This document shows, piece by piece, positions 7,606-8,455 of a stretch of 8,455 nt of DNA. This DNA is from an uncultured Bacilli bacterium (GTDB taxonomy: Bacteria; Bacillota_I; Bacilli_A; RF39; UBA660), in contig CANUCD010000042.1 in NCBI GenBank assembly GCA_947856335.1, positions 1 through 8,455 of the forward strand. Reading direction: 5' to 3'. The first letter of the stretch is position 1. The number at the start of each line of letters is the position of its first letter. The notes beneath the pieces were generated by a model. The model ran no database searches. It was not told the DNA's origin and saw only the letters and a list, made by a program, of their open reading frames with translations. The position numbers and the translations under genes were made by a program.

Positions 7606-8455
7606 ATGAAAGGCTTAAAATATTTATTATTTTCTTTTGTTATTTTATTGATAGCTTTTAATAATACTAACGCAGAAACCTGTACATATAGTGGTACTGT
7701 AGATGGGGCAGAGTTTACATATAAATGTAGTATTAGTGCAGAAAATCCAGTAAAATCAATGGCTTGTAGTTTTGTTACAGACGCAAACATTCTTTATAAA
7801 AAATATGAAAATGGTACAATTTCATCTTCTAATTCAAGTAATACATATAAAATGAAAATAGCTGACTATTTAGAAAATGATGAAGTAGATTGTAGCAATG
7901 TTCCATCTTTGAAATTTGATATTGGTGTAACTAGTTTACAAGAAATACATGTTTATAATATCGGGGCAAATATTTCTGGAGGTATTGCCTCAAGTGTAAA
8001 TTCTGATGGAGTAGCAGATTACACTTATGCTGGCACATCAACTTTTAGATTGATAAATAATAGTGGTAATACAGGAACCGTTGTTGAGGAAGAAGAAACA
8101 GAATTTAGTACAAGTAATTTTTGTACAGGTGCAATAGAGGGTGCATTTACTACATTAGGATGGGTGTTTTTCTTTATTAAAATACTAATTCCAATTATCT
8201 TAATAGTTTTTGGAAGCATTGATTTTGGAAAAGCAATACTATCTAGTAAAGATGATGAAATAAAGAAATCTGCTAAAACTCTTGTAATGAGATCTATAGC
8301 AGGAATAATCATTTTCTTTATTCCAACATTGTTAAATTTTGTCGTTGAATTGATTGGTGGCAATGATATATATAATGAAGATAGTGGTACATTTGCAAGA
8401 TGCACTCACTGTATGTTAGAACCAACAGATGATGCTTGTAGAAAGTTGGTGGATT
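7606..8455 (+). CDS. Exported two-helix membrane protein, pilin-like module (partial)
   Basis: Open frame of 283 codons with no stop before the window edge, so the 3' end is missing. The start is supported by GGGGAGGAG at 7594-7602 and a promoter upstream. Seen: a signal peptide (1-23; basic MKGLK, hydrophobic core, TNA-ET cleavage site), an extracytoplasmic domain (about 24-158) with Cys26, 41, 54 and 96 and many Ser/Thr/Asn, an acidic linker EEEETE (161-166), then Cys173 and two hydrophobic segments (about 184-205 and 230-250). Between them is a charged, Lys-rich loop (206-229). After the second helix comes CTHC (266-269) and Cys278. All eight cysteines would be outside the membrane and could form disulfides. 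Two helices joined by a short basic loop after a signal peptide recall TrbC/VirB2-type pilins, here with an added N-terminal domain. That resemblance is inference; I cannot assign a family firmly. The promoter makes it the first gene of a unit continuing to the right. Confidence 0.8.
   Translation, partial: MKGLKYLLFSFVILLIAFNNTNAETCTYSGTVDGAEFTYKCSISAENPVKSMACSFVTDANILYKKYENGTISSSNSSNTYKMKIADYLENDEVDCSNVPSLKFDIGVTSLQEIHVYNIGANISGGIASSVNSDGVADYTYAGTSTFRLINNSGNTGTVVEEEETEFSTSNFCTGAIEGAFTTLGWVFFFIKILIPIILIVFGSIDFGKAILSSKDDEIKKSAKTLVMRSIAGIIIFFIPTLLNFVVELIGGNDIYNEDSGTFARCTHCMLEPTDDACRKLVD

Noticed and set aside
7473..7790. Minus-strand open frame of 105 codons spanning the divergent promoter region
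   Set aside because: It runs antisense through the start of the exported protein gene and over both promoters, has no ribosome binding site, and encodes a low-complexity product. The rightward gene with promoter, site and signal peptide explains the region better.
8025..8405. Minus-strand open frame of 126 codons
   Set aside because: Lies wholly antisense to the exported protein gene; the opposite strand has a coherent pair of membrane helices and cysteine pattern, so this is a shadow frame.

Overview
The window is AT-rich DNA from a Gram-positive-type bacterium, most likely a member of the Bacillota, perhaps one of the small-genome, host-associated Bacilli lineages. Evidence: strong AGGAGG-type ribosome binding sites, dense packing of genes, short leaders, small T-rich intrinsic terminators, and peptidoglycan genes with Bacillota-like sequences. 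Every Trp codon I checked in the called genes is TGG and none is an internal TGA, so the standard bacterial code is in use and this is not a Mycoplasma-type genome. The presence of murC, murE and dapF shows a walled cell. The genus cannot be named from this sequence.

Layout, left to right. (1) A thymidylate kinase-like gene, whose promoter lies outside the window, ends in a hairpin terminator. (2) A clear promoter (TTGACA-16-TATACT) drives a tight three-gene unit: a PLP-dependent cystathionine gamma-synthase/lyase-family enzyme, dapF and a meso-DAP-type murE. The spacings are 9 nt and then a 4-nt ATGA overlap, and the unit ends in a terminator. (3) A second short unit holds a PduL-type phosphate acyltransferase, overlapped by a tRNA-dihydrouridine synthase with a TTG start, and ends in a terminator. 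(4) On the minus strand, murC converges on this unit and has its own terminator. (5) Divergent from murC is an exported protein with a Cys-containing N-terminal domain and a C-terminal two-helix membrane module. It runs off the right edge and resembles nothing I can name with certainty; a pilin-like (TrbC/VirB2-type) module is the best guess. No gene-free stretch exceeds about 165 bases.

How the genes fit together. DapF makes meso-diaminopimelate and MurE attaches it to UDP-MurNAc-L-Ala-D-Glu. MurC catalyses the first amino-acid addition, L-Ala. The odd member of the wall operon is the sulfur-amino-acid PLP enzyme. It may simply be co-expressed, or it may supply a sulfur-containing diamino acid (lanthionine or cystathionine) to DapF and MurE. 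This is the most interesting hypothesis in the window.

Two further points stand out. First, three transcription units end with the same design: the stop codon sits inside the terminator hairpin and the 3' side reads CTTCTTTTTT. Second, the partial exported gene at the right edge may be the first gene of a secretion or pilus cluster continuing beyond the window.

Several start codons were chosen by ribosome binding site rather than by longest frame: 819 for the PLP enzyme, 4375 for pduL, TTG 4934 for dus, and 7464 for murC.
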